DNA of 64,000 bases from Flagellimonas myxillae (GCF_023502235.1 NZ_JAMFLY010000004.1:1-64000), one strand, 5' to 3'. Shown: positions 44,643-53,999, counted from the stretch's first letter. The notes: generated by a model from the letters alone, not told the origin. Program-made: numbers and translations.

Positions 44643-46604
44643 ATGATGAATAAATTTCGCTTTTTAATGTTTGCCGTTGCGGCCGTAACCATGTTCCTGA
44701 TCGGCTGTAACCAGCAAGGCAAAGACTCCAATGGGGCACTGTCTTCCAGTGCTGCCGAAAAGGTTTATGTTGCACCCGGGGAACATGATGAATTCTATGC
44801 GTTCATTTCGGGTGGGTTCAGTGGACAAATGTCCGTTTATGGGCTTCCTTCGGGAAGACTCTTCAAGGTAATTCCCGTGTTCTCCCAAGATGCTGAAAAG
44901 GCTTGGGGATACAACGAGGAAACCAAGCCTATGTTAAACACCTCCCACGGATTTGTTCCTTGGGATGACGCCCACCACCCTGATATTTCACAGACCAATG
45001 GGGAATTGGACGGACGTTTTGTCTTTATCAACGGAAATAACACGCCAAGGATAGCCAAGGTTGATCTCAGCGTGTTTGAAACTACCGAAATCATTGAAAT
45101 TCCAAATAGTGCCGGTAACCACAGTTCTGCTTTTGTTACCGAAAACACCGAATATGTAGTTGCAGGAACGCGGTTCTCTGTGCCAATTCCGCAAAGGGAT
45201 ATGCCAATTAAAGAGTACAAAGGTAATTTTAAAGGTTCCCTTTCCTTTATTAGCGTAGACCCTGAAGATGGTGGAATGGACCTTTCCTTTCAGATTTTGA
45301 TGCCCGGGTTTGACTACGATTTGGCCCACCCTGGTAGAGGTGCTTCCCACGGTTGGATGTTCTTCTCCACTTACAACTCTGAGGAATCCCACACCTTGAT
45401 GGAGGTGAACGCTTCTCAAAACGACAAGGATTTTATCGCTGCCGTGAACTGGAAGAAGGCCGAAGAATATATCAAAGAAGGGAAGTTTAGGACCATGCCG
45501 GCCAATTATGCACACAACGTATATGACGAATCGACCCATACGGCAACCTCAACCATGAAAAAAGAGGTTAGGATATTGGACGCTGCTGAATTGCCAGGTT
45601 TGGTGTACTTGCTTCCGACTCCAAAGTCCCCTCACGGTTGTGATGTAGACCCAACAGGAGAATATATCGTCGGTAACGGAAAACTTTCTTCGGATTTGAC
45701 AGTACACTCCTTTACCAAAATGATCGATGCCATTGAAAACGAAAGGTTTGATGGCGAGGCTTATGGTATCCCAATCTTAAGTTTTGAAGATGTTTTGGCA
45801 GGATCTGTAAAACAAGCTGGTCTTGGGCCCCTGCACACTGAGTTCGACGGAAAAGGAAACGGTTACACCACATTCTTTATCTCTTCTGAGGTAGTAAAAT
45901 GGAAAGTGGGAACTTGGGAAGTTGTGGACAGACAGCCTTGTTACTATTCCGTGGGACACTTGATGATTCCTGGTGGGAACTCAAGAAAACCATTCGGTAA
46001 GTATGTAGTGGCCATGAATAAAATTACGAAGGATAGATACCTCCCAACCGGTCCCGAGGTGACACAATCGGCACAGCTTTACGATATCTCCGGAGAGAAA
46101 ATGGAATTGCTGTTGGACTTCCCCACGGTGGGTGAGCCCCATTACGCCGCAGGTATTGCCGCTGATATTGTAAAGGAACGATCCAAAAAAATCTACAGTC
46201 TGGAGGAAAACAAGCATAAGTATGCCACCACTTCGGATGCGGATGTTAGGGTTGAACGAAATGGCAAGGAGGTACATGTGTACATGACCATGATCCGAAG
46301 CCACTTTAATCCAGATAATATTGAAGGAATCAAGGTTGGGGACAAAGTGTATTTCCACGTAACCAACTTGGAACAGGATTACGATGTACCCCACGGAGTA
46401 AGTATGATCGGTGCCAATACCTCCGAACTGCTGATCATGCCAGGACAGACCGAAACCTTTGTTTGGGAACCCAAACAAGTGGGGGTATGGCCCTTCTATT
46501 GTACAGATTTCTGTTCTGCCTTGCACCAGGAGATGCAGGGCTATGTAAGAGTTTCTCCGGCTAGTTCCGATTTAGATTTGAGCTGGTCGTTAGGTGAGGA
46601 TTAG
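44643..46604 (+). CDS. nosZ: Nitrous oxide reductase, clade II (Sec-type)
   Basis: Reduces N2O to N2 in the periplasm, the last step of denitrification. The 653 residues begin with a lipoprotein-like Sec signal (AVTMFLIGC) and no twin arginine, which marks clade II. CuZ histidines are in DDAHHPDISQ, HPGRGASHGWMF, YAHNVYDE, SPHGCDVDP, LGPLHTEF and SVGHLMIPGG. The C-terminal cupredoxin domain has the CuA motif FYCTDFCSALHQEMQGY. Accessory genes for copper loading follow. A strong hairpin after the stop may favour nosZ over the downstream genes. Confidence 0.97.
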   Translation: MMNKFRFLMFAVAAVTMFLIGCNQQGKDSNGALSSSAAEKVYVAPGEHDEFYAFISGGFSGQMSVYGLPSGRLFKVIPVFSQDAEKAWGYNEETKPMLNTSHGFVPWDDAHHPDISQTNGELDGRFVFINGNNTPRIAKVDLSVFETTEIIEIPNSAGNHSSAFVTENTEYVVAGTRFSVPIPQRDMPIKEYKGNFKGSLSFISVDPEDGGMDLSFQILMPGFDYDLAHPGRGASHGWMFFSTYNSEESHTLMEVNASQNDKDFIAAVNWKKAEEYIKEGKFRTMPANYAHNVYDESTHTATSTMKKEVRILDAAELPGLVYLLPTPKSPHGCDVDPTGEYIVGNGKLSSDLTVHSFTKMIDAIENERFDGEAYGIPILSFEDVLAGSVKQAGLGPLHTEFDGKGNGYTTFFISSEVVKWKVGTWEVVDRQPCYYSVGHLMIPGGNSRKPFGKYVVAMNKITKDRYLPTGPEVTQSAQLYDISGEKMELLLDFPTVGEPHYAAGIAADIVKERSKKIYSLEENKHKYATTSDADVRVERNGKEVHVYMTMIRSHFNPDNIEGIKVGDKVYFHVTNLEQDYDVPHGVSMIGANTSELLIMPGQTETFVWEPKQVGVWPFYCTDFCSALHQEMQGYVRVSPASSDLDLSWSLGED

Positions 46605-46635
46605 TGTTAATGTATAGTTGAATTGTGTACGGAAG

Positions 46636-46662
46636 AGCGGGAGGGTTTCCCTCCCGCTTTTT
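46636..46662 (+). terminator. Terminator/attenuator between nosZ and nosB-like gene
   Basis: AGCGGGAGGG-TTT-CCCTCCCGCT, then TTTT. It is a strong 10-bp stem within the nos operon, likely giving partial termination. Confidence 0.8.
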
Positions 46663-46681
46663 CAAACTAAAGAATCCTGAG

Positions 46682-47284
46682 ATGAAAAAAAAAGCCAAAA
46701 TATTAATGTTCGCTGGAGCTTTGCTCCCCTTACTGTTGTTTGTGTTCCCACTTTGGAAAATAACTTTGGAAGCACCACAATACCCAACACCCTTGGGAAT
46801 GTTCATCCATATCAACGATTTTACGGATGCCAATCCACATGATATCAAGAACATTAACCTCATGAACCACTACGTGGGCATGAAATACATCCCGGAAGCC
46901 ATTCCAGAGTTCAAAATATTTCCGGCCGGAATCCTCATCACCACGATCATAGGACTTTTGATTGCCTGGAAAGCCAACCACAAATGGTATTTGTACTGGT
47001 TTATTTTAATGGTGATTCTGAGTAGTGCCGGGCTTTATGACTTCTATCTCTGGGAACATGACTACGGACACGACCTTGACCCAAAGGCCATTATGAAATT
47101 TACCAACCCTGACGGGTCTGTTATGGGATTCCAACCTCCACTTTTCGGAACCAAGGACATCCTTAACTTCAAAGCCCACTCCTACCCCCAATTGGGTGCC
47201 TACAGCCTCGGTTTAGGAATGGGATTGTCTTTGTTTGGCTACCTATTGGTGAGAAAGGAAAACAAAAAACTGAAAACAGCATAA
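46682..47284 (+). CDS. NosB-like integral membrane protein of the nos cluster
   Basis: A 200-residue membrane protein. Four hydrophobic segments are visible: ILMFAGALLPLLLFVFPLW, IFPAGILITTIIGLLIAW, WYLYWFILMVILSSAGLY and LGAYSLGLGMGLSLFGYLLV. A periplasmic loop has FDFYLWEHDYGHDLDP-like Asp/His residues (YDFYLWEHDYGHDLDP). Its place directly after nosZ matches the membrane protein called NosB in clade II clusters; function is not established. The frame is open further upstream, but the ATG at 46682 gives a normal membrane N-terminus (MKKKAKILM). The nosL start is one nucleotide after its stop. Confidence 0.75.
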   Translation: MKKKAKILMFAGALLPLLLFVFPLWKITLEAPQYPTPLGMFIHINDFTDANPHDIKNINLMNHYVGMKYIPEAIPEFKIFPAGILITTIIGLLIAWKANHKWYLYWFILMVILSSAGLYDFYLWEHDYGHDLDPKAIMKFTNPDGSVMGFQPPLFGTKDILNFKAHSYPQLGAYSLGLGMGLSLFGYLLVRKENKKLKTA

Positions 47285-47285
47285 C

Positions 47286-47732
47286 ATGGGAAGGCTTAGG
47301 GATGTAAAAACATTGGGCACCTTGCTATTGGTAACGATTTTCATGGGCTGTACCCCAAAGCCACAAGAAATTGTATACGGAACCGATGGTTGCCATTTTT
47401 GCAGAATGACCATTGTGGATGCCCAACATGCTGCCCAACTTGTCACCAAAAAAGGGAAGGCCTTTAAGTTCGATGCCATAGAGTGTATGGTCAATCATTT
47501 AAAGGACGTGGATTCCAATTCGGTAGCCCTGTATTTGTGCAATCATTACAACGAACCAACAGATTTGATAGATGCCACCCAGGCCACCTTCCTCATTAGC
47601 AAAGAAATTCCAAGCCCTATGGGGGAGTTTCTAACCGCCTTCAGTTCCAAAAACCTTGCTGAAGAAGTGCAAAAGGATCATGAGGGAATCATTTACTCCT
47701 GGAATCAATTATTGGACAAGTTCAATCGCTAA
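47286..47732 (+). CDS. nosL: NosL copper chaperone lipoprotein
   Basis: A 148-residue lipoprotein (signal TLLLVTIFMGC) of the NosL family, which carries Cu(I) to NosZ via NosD/F/Y. The metal-site region is DGCHFCRMTIVDAQHAAQLV, and DAIECMVNHL and ISKEIPSPMGEFLTAFSS are the other conserved blocks. It follows the nosB-like gene by one nucleotide. A second NosL domain occurs two genes downstream fused to a barrel, so the operon has two NosL modules. Confidence 0.93.
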   Translation: MGRLRDVKTLGTLLLVTIFMGCTPKPQEIVYGTDGCHFCRMTIVDAQHAAQLVTKKGKAFKFDAIECMVNHLKDVDSNSVALYLCNHYNEPTDLIDATQATFLISKEIPSPMGEFLTAFSSKNLAEEVQKDHEGIIYSWNQLLDKFNR

Positions 47733-47740
47733 ACATCAAC

Positions 47741-48034
47741 ATGTACAAAATCGACAATCATATCAAAACCGAAAAATACAATGGACTAAAAGTACATCGT
47801 TTGACACATACGGATAGTCTTGAAGTGCTGTTGATCAGCTTGGAGAAAGATGCACTATTTCCAGAGCACGACTCCCCTAAGGATGCCCATTTATTGGTAT
47901 TGGAAGGAGATATTAGCTTCTTCATAAATGACCATATCCATAGGCTGACAAAACAACAGTTTTTTCATTTTCCCAAGGAACAAAAACATTGGGTAAAAGC
48001 ACATATGAACACCAAATTTCTAATCATAAGATAA
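47741..48034 (+). CDS. Small cupin-domain protein
   Basis: A 97-residue single-domain cupin. The usual His/Glu ligands are only partly present: ALFPEHDSPKDAHLLVLEGDISF and the second motif HFPKEQKHWVKAHM. No signal peptide, so cytoplasmic. It is sandwiched between the two NosL-type genes with gaps of 8 and 7 nt. A role as a small metal- or ligand-sensing accessory is possible, but no function is known. Confidence 0.8.
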   Translation: MYKIDNHIKTEKYNGLKVHRLTHTDSLEVLLISLEKDALFPEHDSPKDAHLLVLEGDISFFINDHIHRLTKQQFFHFPKEQKHWVKAHMNTKFLIIR

Positions 48035-48041
48035 TACCATC

Positions 48042-49433
48042 ATGATAAAGCAAAATATACTTCTAGCGGTTCTATTCAGCCTGGGTTTCTTTTTTGCAAC
48101 AGGGCAGAACACGGAAAGATGTTCCGCATGCGGAATGGACATCAGGCAAAATCAATTTAAGGCGCGTGCCGAAAAAACCAATGGCAAAATGGATCATTTT
48201 GATTCCGTGGAATGTCTGGTACAGCAAGTTCAGAGCAAGGCGAGCCAAACTTTTGTGGCCCTGGCCGTCACAGATTTTAAAACAGAAGAGGAAATTGATG
48301 CAACCAAGGCATATTATTTAAGAAGCGAGAAAGTGTCTAGTCCAATGGGGGCGAATTTATCCGCTTATGCCACACGCAAAAGTGCGCAGGAATCCCGAAA
48401 GGTCAACGGAGGTGATATTATGGATTGGGATGCCTTGAACAATTATTTTACCTCCTCAAGCTTTGGGGTTACCGAACACGTTCACCACAACCATGGGCCC
48501 AGTTCCTATGCGCCTAGTGGGGTAATGGGCGATCATTTGCATCCCAAAGGCGGGGTTATGATTTCGTTGCGATCCATGTACATGAGTATGCAAGGGAATC
48601 GAAATGGAAGCAGCAAAGTGCAGGATTCGGAGATTTACCAAAATTTTATGGTCGCTCCCCAACAAATGGGCATGGAAATGTTTATGTTGGGATTGATGTA
48701 CGCTCCTTCCGAAAGAGTTACCTTGATGCTTATGCAAAACATGGTGAGCAAGGATATGGATCTGTCTGCCAGGATGATGATGGACAACGGCATGTCCATG
48801 ATCAACGATTTTTCCACCTCTTCCAGTGGACTTGGAGATTTAAAATTGGGCATGTTATATGGCGTATTTTCAAATGGAAAAAACTCGCTTCATCTCAATA
48901 CCAAGGTGAGTCTCCCAATTGGAAAAATTGATAGCAGGGACGCTACGCCTATGATGGCCGATGCCAAACTACCATATGCCATGCAATTGGGCTCAGGAAC
49001 CTTCGATTGGACCCTCGGGGCCACTTTCAAACAGAATTTTTCCCATTTTACTTTGGGAATCCAACAACTGAACACTTTTAGTACAGGTCGGAACAGCGAT
49101 GGCTATCGCCTTGGAAACATCAGTGAGCTCCATACTTGGTTGGGATATAATTTCTCCAATATAATTGGCGTAAATGCCAGATTGAGCGGTAGTACCCAAG
49201 GTGCTATATCAGGAATGGACACAGATTTGAATCCTATGATGGTGCCCACAGCAAACCCTAATAATTATGGAGGTGAACTTGTTTCCGGGGGATTGGGCAC
49301 CAATATTCTAATTGCAAAGGGAAAATTGATCTTGGGGGTAGAGTTCAATGCACCCTTATACCAAAATTACAACGGGATTTTCATGAACTCAGACTACTCG
49401 ATTCATGCCGGTATAAGATACAACGTGCTTTAG
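48042..49433 (+). CDS. NosL domain fused to an outer-membrane beta-barrel
   Basis: A 463-residue exported protein (signal LLAVLFSLGFFFATGQ). Residues about 23-125 are a NosL domain: CSACGMDIRQNQFKARAE, HFDSVECLVQQV, YYLRSEKVSSPMGANLSAYA. A His-rich linker (HVHHNHGP, about 150-165) leads to a Met-rich, barrel-like second half (about 170-463: RSMYMSMQG, MGMEMFMLGLMYAPSER, ending YSIHAGIRYNVL) resembling putative OM transporter barrels. Met and His richness suggests copper. This fusion would be an outer-membrane copper entry or delivery device for NosZ maturation (inference). It is 7 nt after the cupin gene and 13 nt before nosD. Confidence 0.82.
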   Translation: MIKQNILLAVLFSLGFFFATGQNTERCSACGMDIRQNQFKARAEKTNGKMDHFDSVECLVQQVQSKASQTFVALAVTDFKTEEEIDATKAYYLRSEKVSSPMGANLSAYATRKSAQESRKVNGGDIMDWDALNNYFTSSSFGVTEHVHHNHGPSSYAPSGVMGDHLHPKGGVMISLRSMYMSMQGNRNGSSKVQDSEIYQNFMVAPQQMGMEMFMLGLMYAPSERVTLMLMQNMVSKDMDLSARMMMDNGMSMINDFSTSSSGLGDLKLGMLYGVFSNGKNSLHLNTKVSLPIGKIDSRDATPMMADAKLPYAMQLGSGTFDWTLGATFKQNFSHFTLGIQQLNTFSTGRNSDGYRLGNISELHTWLGYNFSNIIGVNARLSGSTQGAISGMDTDLNPMMVPTANPNNYGGELVSGGLGTNILIAKGKLILGVEFNAPLYQNYNGIFMNSDYSIHAGIRYNVL

Positions 49434-49446
49434 TACATTTGGGTTG

Positions 49447-50685
49447 ATGGATTCCAGGAGCAAGCTTATTTTACTACTCTTTTTCGCATGGAGTTATATT
49501 TCCTATGGGTCCACTTTGGAAATATGTTCCAGCTGTGCCATAAGTTCCCTGAAACAAGGAGTTGCCCTGGCAAAAGATTACGATACCCTATTGATCAGAA
49601 AAGGGACCTACCGCGAATTTGATATTGTTGTGGACAAACCTCTATCGCTTTTGGGAGATGATTATCCCATTATCGATGGGGAAGATCAAGGCGAGATTAT
49701 CACCATTACTTCAGATAACGTTACTGTGGATGGCTTGTTCATCATTAATGTAGGAACCAGCTATACCGAGGATTTTGCCGCCATTCGAGTGGTAAAGAGC
49801 AAAAACTTCTTGATCCAAAATGTGGTCCTGGAAAAGCTATTTTTTGGGATTTATCTGGAAAAATCAACATATGGCAAGGTATATCATAACAAGATCATTG
49901 GCGATGCCGTGGAAGAATTCAATTCCGGAAACGGAATTCAACTTTGGTACTGCAACAATATTGAGGTTGAACAAAACATCGTTCAACATGTAAGGGATGG
50001 GATTTATCTGGAATTTTCGGACGAGATTACCATCAAGAATAATATCAGTACCAACAATATCCGATATGGACTTCATTTCATGTTCTCCAACGACGATCTC
50101 TATGAGGGTAACACTTTTGAAAACAATGGAGCCGGGGTGGCCGTGATGTTCTCCAAAAAAATCAGGATGTATAAAAACACCTTTAAGAAAAACTGGGGTT
50201 CGGCCTCCTTTGGCATGCTCTTGAAGGAAATCAACGATTCAGAAATCATTGGAAACATTTTCGAGGAAAATACTGTGGGAATCAGCATTGAGGGATCGAA
50301 CCGAATTAAATATATGGAAAACGACTTTGTAAACAACGGCTGGGCCTTAAAGGTTCGCGGTGCTTGTTATGGGAATGTCTTTTCGGCCAATAATTTTTTA
50401 TACAATTCCTTTGATGTTTCGTACAACAGTAAATTGAACGACAACCAATTCAACGGAAATTTTTGGAGCAACTACACCGGGTACGACCTGGACAAAAACG
50501 GAGTTGGCGATGTGCCATACCGCCCGGTAAAGCTATTTTCCTATATTGTGAACAGGACCCCCGAGACCATTATATTGCTCAGGAGCCTTTTTATGGATAT
50601 TATCGATTTTTCCGAAAAAGTATCCCCGGTCTTTACTCCCGATAATTTGAGGGATAATAGCCCTCTAATGAAAAAATTACCATGA
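49447..50685 (+). CDS. nosD: Nitrous oxide reductase maturation protein NosD
   Basis: A 412-residue periplasmic right-handed beta-helix (CASH/NosD repeats) that cooperates with NosF-NosY to deliver copper or sulfide to NosZ. The signal is KLILLLFFAWSYISYGS. Repeats such as GIYLEKSTYGKVYHNKI, GNGIQLWYCNNIEVEQNI, YLEFSDEITIKNNI, GLHFMFSNDDLYEGNTF and GVAVMFSKKIRMYKNTF are clear, as is the terminal FWSNYTGYDLDKNGVGDVPYRP motif. ATG at 49447 preferred over a TTG three bases upstream. Its stop overlaps nosF (4 bp), so the two are translationally coupled. Confidence 0.95.
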   Translation: MDSRSKLILLLFFAWSYISYGSTLEICSSCAISSLKQGVALAKDYDTLLIRKGTYREFDIVVDKPLSLLGDDYPIIDGEDQGEIITITSDNVTVDGLFIINVGTSYTEDFAAIRVVKSKNFLIQNVVLEKLFFGIYLEKSTYGKVYHNKIIGDAVEEFNSGNGIQLWYCNNIEVEQNIVQHVRDGIYLEFSDEITIKNNISTNNIRYGLHFMFSNDDLYEGNTFENNGAGVAVMFSKKIRMYKNTFKKNWGSASFGMLLKEINDSEIIGNIFEENTVGISIEGSNRIKYMENDFVNNGWALKVRGACYGNVFSANNFLYNSFDVSYNSKLNDNQFNGNFWSNYTGYDLDKNGVGDVPYRPVKLFSYIVNRTPETIILLRSLFMDIIDFSEKVSPVFTPDNLRDNSPLMKKLP

Positions 50686-51392
50686 TCCAAGTAAACAACC
50701 TCCATAAAAAATTTGGTAAAAACCTTGTTTTGGACAATTTGGACCTCAACATTGATGGCGGGGGCATATTTGCCATTCTAGGACCCAATGGTTCGGGAAA
50801 AACCACCCTGATCAAGAGTGTTCTGGGTATGGTGGTCATGGATAAAGGACAAATTGCGGTAATGGGAAATTCCGTAAAAACGAATTGGAAATACCGAAAG
50901 GAAATCAATTATCTACCCCAAATAGCTAACTTTCCAGGCAACCTAAGGGTGCGGGAGTTGATCAAGATGATACAAGACCTTAGGCAAAAACCCAACCAGG
51001 CAGAAACACTTATCAACTTGTTCAAGTTGGAGCCCTTTATGGACAAAAGACTGGCCACCCTTTCCGGGGGTACCAAACAAAAGGTGAACATCGTATTGGC
51101 ATTTATGTTCGATTCCCCCCTCCTTATTTTGGATGAGCCTACAACCGGATTGGACCCCTCGGCCCTAATTAGCTTAAAAGAGTTGATCCAAAAAGAAAAG
51201 GCCCAGGGAAAAACCATTTTGGTTACCTCACATATCCTAAGGTTTGTGGAAGAAGTGGCCGATGAAATCGTTTATCTGTTGGAAGGCAAAATCTATTTCA
51301 AAGGTACCATGGACCAACTAAAAACACGGACCAACCAAACCGATATTGAACATGCCATTGCGGCCATAGCAACAGAACAGGAACATGCTTAA
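50682..51392 (+). CDS. nosF: Copper-processing ABC transporter ATPase NosF
   Basis: A 236-residue ABC ATPase. Walker A is LGPNGSGKTTL, the Q-loop is in NYLPQIANFP, the signature is TLSGGTKQKVNI (C-loop variant LSGGT), Walker B is LLILDEPTTGLD and the H-loop His is in LVTSHIL. It energises the NosY permease for NosZ CuZ-centre assembly. It overlaps both nosD (4 bp) and nosY (8 bp), a tight nosDFY unit. Confidence 0.95.
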   Translation: MIQVNNLHKKFGKNLVLDNLDLNIDGGGIFAILGPNGSGKTTLIKSVLGMVVMDKGQIAVMGNSVKTNWKYRKEINYLPQIANFPGNLRVRELIKMIQDLRQKPNQAETLINLFKLEPFMDKRLATLSGGTKQKVNIVLAFMFDSPLLILDEPTTGLDPSALISLKELIQKEKAQGKTILVTSHILRFVEEVADEIVYLLEGKIYFKGTMDQLKTRTNQTDIEHAIAAIATEQEHA

Positions 51393-52167
51393 AATCTTAA
51401 AATACAGTTTTTATGATCTCATGCGTAGCCGCTGGAGCTATGTGTATTTCATCTTTTATTTGCTATTGGGTTTTGTGTTGCTCTTCCTAAACAACGATGT
51501 ATCCAAGGCGGTGATTACCTTAATGAACATCATAATTGTACTGGTTCCCCTGATCGCCACAATTTTTGGGGTGATGTACTACTACAATTCCAAGGAATTT
51601 ACGGAACTGTTACTTGCACAACCTGTGAAAAGAACTTCCATATTCTTGGGGCAGTATCTAGGCGTTTCCGGTTCCCTGGCAATGAGTTTGGTCCTCGGCC
51701 TGGGTATTCCGTTTATGTTGTATGGCCTGTTGCGAAGCAATGCGATTTGGGATTTCTCTCTCTTGCTGGTGACAGGGGCATTTCTCACATTTATTTTTAC
51801 AGCACTGGCCTTTAATATTGCCTTGTCCAATGAAAACAAGATAAAGGGCTTTGGATATGCCGTTTTGCTCTGGTTATTTTTGGCTGTGGTCTATGATGGC
51901 CTCTTCCTGATTTCGCTCATCGTATTTGAAGAATATCCCTTAGATAACTTTTCGTTGATCGCCACCATGCTCAACCCAATTGATCTTTCCCGAACTTTGA
52001 TTTTATTAAAGCTGGATATTTCGGCCTTGTTGGGATATACCGGAGCAATCTTTAAAAAATTCTTCGGGACCCAAATGGGCTTTTTGGTCTCCATGGCCAT
52101 ATTGGTCGTTTGGACACTCCTGCCCATTTTTAGAATCGTTCACAAAGCCAAGCGAAAGGACTTTTAG
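51385..52167 (+). CDS. nosY: ABC transporter permease NosY
   Basis: A 260-residue integral membrane protein, the permease partner of NosF. Six hydrophobic segments are visible, including VYFIFYLLLGFVLLFL, AVITLMNIIIVLVPLIATIFG, LAMSLVLGLGIPFMLYGLL, LLLVTGAFLTFIFTALAFNIAL, VLLWLFLAVVYDGLFLISLIV and the C-terminal GFLVSMAILVVWTLLPIF. The N-terminal YSFYDLMRSRWSYVYF is typical of NosY/CcmB-like permeases. It is the last gene of the nos cluster; no clear terminator follows before the GMC oxidoreductase. Confidence 0.93.
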   Translation: MLKILKYSFYDLMRSRWSYVYFIFYLLLGFVLLFLNNDVSKAVITLMNIIIVLVPLIATIFGVMYYYNSKEFTELLLAQPVKRTSIFLGQYLGVSGSLAMSLVLGLGIPFMLYGLLRSNAIWDFSLLLVTGAFLTFIFTALAFNIALSNENKIKGFGYAVLLWLFLAVVYDGLFLISLIVFEEYPLDNFSLIATMLNPIDLSRTLILLKLDISALLGYTGAIFKKFFGTQMGFLVSMAILVVWTLLPIFRIVHKAKRKDF

Positions 52168-52278
52168 CCACAAATTCGTCCCAGTTTGTCAATTACTTTG
52201 TTTTAGCTGTCAAAAAGCGAAAAAAATACAATGGCTTCAACTTAATTTTATACTTTGTTGGTCAAATACGACCAATAC

Positions 52279-53997
52279 ATGCAAATAATTGAAAATTCAA
52301 CAGTCTACGATGTCATTATCGTAGGTTCTGGTGCTGGGGGCGGGATGGCCACAAAGATTCTCTCCGAAGCTGGTTTAAAGGTAGCTGTTGTGGAAGCAGG
52401 TCCTTTTTTCGACCCTGCCGACCCAGAACAAATGACTCAACTAAAATGGCCCTATGAATCACCTCGAAGAGGTGCCAGTACTGTTCGTCCTTTTGGCGAT
52501 TTTGATACCGCCTATGGGGGATGGGAAATTGAAGGGGAACCCTATACAAAGGAAGAGGGCACGGACTTTCTGTGGTTCCGTTCACGCATGTTGGGAGGTC
52601 GTACCAATCACTGGGGTAGAATTTCGTTGCGATTTGGCCCCAAAGATTTCAAAAGAAAAAATCATGACGGTTTAGGGGACAATTGGCCCATTGGCTATGA
52701 AGATGTCAAGCCCTATTACGATAAGGTGGATAAATTGATCGGGGTATTTGGAACCAACGAAGGATTGCCCAACGATCCCGATGGTTTTTTTCTTCCCCCA
52801 CCCAAACCAAGATTACACGAGTTGTTCTACATAAAAGGCGCCCGAAAATCCAACATACCGGTCTATCCATCACGGATGTCCATGTTGACCAAGAAAATCA
52901 ATAACGATCGCGGTGTTTGTTTTTATTGTGGACAATGCTCCAGGGCCTGCCAGGTCTATGCTGACTTCTCGGCCGGTACCTGTTTAATATTTCCTGCCCA
53001 GAAAAGTGGAGGCCAAATAGATTTGTTTGTTAACTGCATGGTTCGGGAAGTTACTACCGATGAAGAAGGAAGGGCCACCGGGGTTTCCTATATCAACAAA
53101 GAAGATAGGCGGGAGTACAAGCTTAAGGGCAAAGTGGTGGTATTGGCTGCTTCGGCATGTAGCTCGGCAAGAATACTGCTCAACTCCAAAAGTTCACAGC
53201 ATCCAAACGGCCTTGGGAACAGCAGTAATATTGTGGGCAGATATTTACACGATTCCACTGGTACCAATCGAATGGGATTTGTACCAGACCTAATGAACCG
53301 CAAAACCTATAACGAAGATGGAGTGGGCGGAATGCATGTGTATACCCCATGGTGGTTGGAAAATGAAAAACTGGATTTCCCAAGGGGGTATCACATAGAA
53401 ATGTGGGGAGGTCTGGGCATGCCAAGCTATGGTTTCGGATTCAATGCCAACGATTTCAATTCGTTTTTTGGTTTACCGGTCGGTGGATACGGCAACTCCT
53501 TGCGAAAGGATGTGAAAAAATATTACGGTTCTGTGATAGGTTTGGCCGGTCGTGGGGAATCTATTCCGCAAAAAGACAATTATTGCGAGATTGACCCCAC
53601 CAAGGTTGATGAATTTGGCGTTCCCATTCTAAAGTTCAACTACAAATGGACGGACCACGAGATAAAACAGGTGAAACACATGCACGACACCTTTGAAGAA
53701 GTCATCCATAACATGGGTGGCGAGCCATTGGGTGGAAAGCCTGGGAAAGATACCAACTATGGAATCTTGGTTCCTGGTGAAATCATTCACGAAGTGGGAA
53801 CCACACGAATGGGGGATGACAAGAAAACTTCGGTGGTAAATAGCCATCAGCAATTGCACGATGCTAAAAACGTATTCGTTGTAGATGCCGGTCCGTTTGT
53901 GTCCCAAGCGGATAAAAACCCAACATGGACCATTTTGGCCCTCTCGTGGAGAACTTCCGATTATATCGTTGAACAACTCAAACAACAAAACATTTAG
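52279..53997 (+). CDS. GMC-family oxidoreductase with a Cys-rich insert
   Basis: A 572-residue FAD enzyme of the glucose-methanol-choline family, close to large subunits of gluconate 2-dehydrogenase/sugar dehydrogenases. The FAD loop is IIVGSGAGGGMATKILSEAGL, and WFRSRMLGGRTNHWGRISLR is the second FAD block. A Cys cluster CFYCGQCSRACQ followed by a Cys in SAGTCLIF could bind an Fe-S centre. The C-terminal GTTRMGDD and VVDAGPFVSQADKNPTWTILAL carry the active-site region. The ATG at 52279 is preferred to a TTG upstream. Its stop is 2 nt before the small-subunit gene; both should form a periplasmic sugar dehydrogenase. Confidence 0.9.
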   Translation: MQIIENSTVYDVIIVGSGAGGGMATKILSEAGLKVAVVEAGPFFDPADPEQMTQLKWPYESPRRGASTVRPFGDFDTAYGGWEIEGEPYTKEEGTDFLWFRSRMLGGRTNHWGRISLRFGPKDFKRKNHDGLGDNWPIGYEDVKPYYDKVDKLIGVFGTNEGLPNDPDGFFLPPPKPRLHELFYIKGARKSNIPVYPSRMSMLTKKINNDRGVCFYCGQCSRACQVYADFSAGTCLIFPAQKSGGQIDLFVNCMVREVTTDEEGRATGVSYINKEDRREYKLKGKVVVLAASACSSARILLNSKSSQHPNGLGNSSNIVGRYLHDSTGTNRMGFVPDLMNRKTYNEDGVGGMHVYTPWWLENEKLDFPRGYHIEMWGGLGMPSYGFGFNANDFNSFFGLPVGGYGNSLRKDVKKYYGSVIGLAGRGESIPQKDNYCEIDPTKVDEFGVPILKFNYKWTDHEIKQVKHMHDTFEEVIHNMGGEPLGGKPGKDTNYGILVPGEIIHEVGTTRMGDDKKTSVVNSHQQLHDAKNVFVVDAGPFVSQADKNPTWTILALSWRTSDYIVEQLKQQNI

Positions 53998-53999
53998 CC

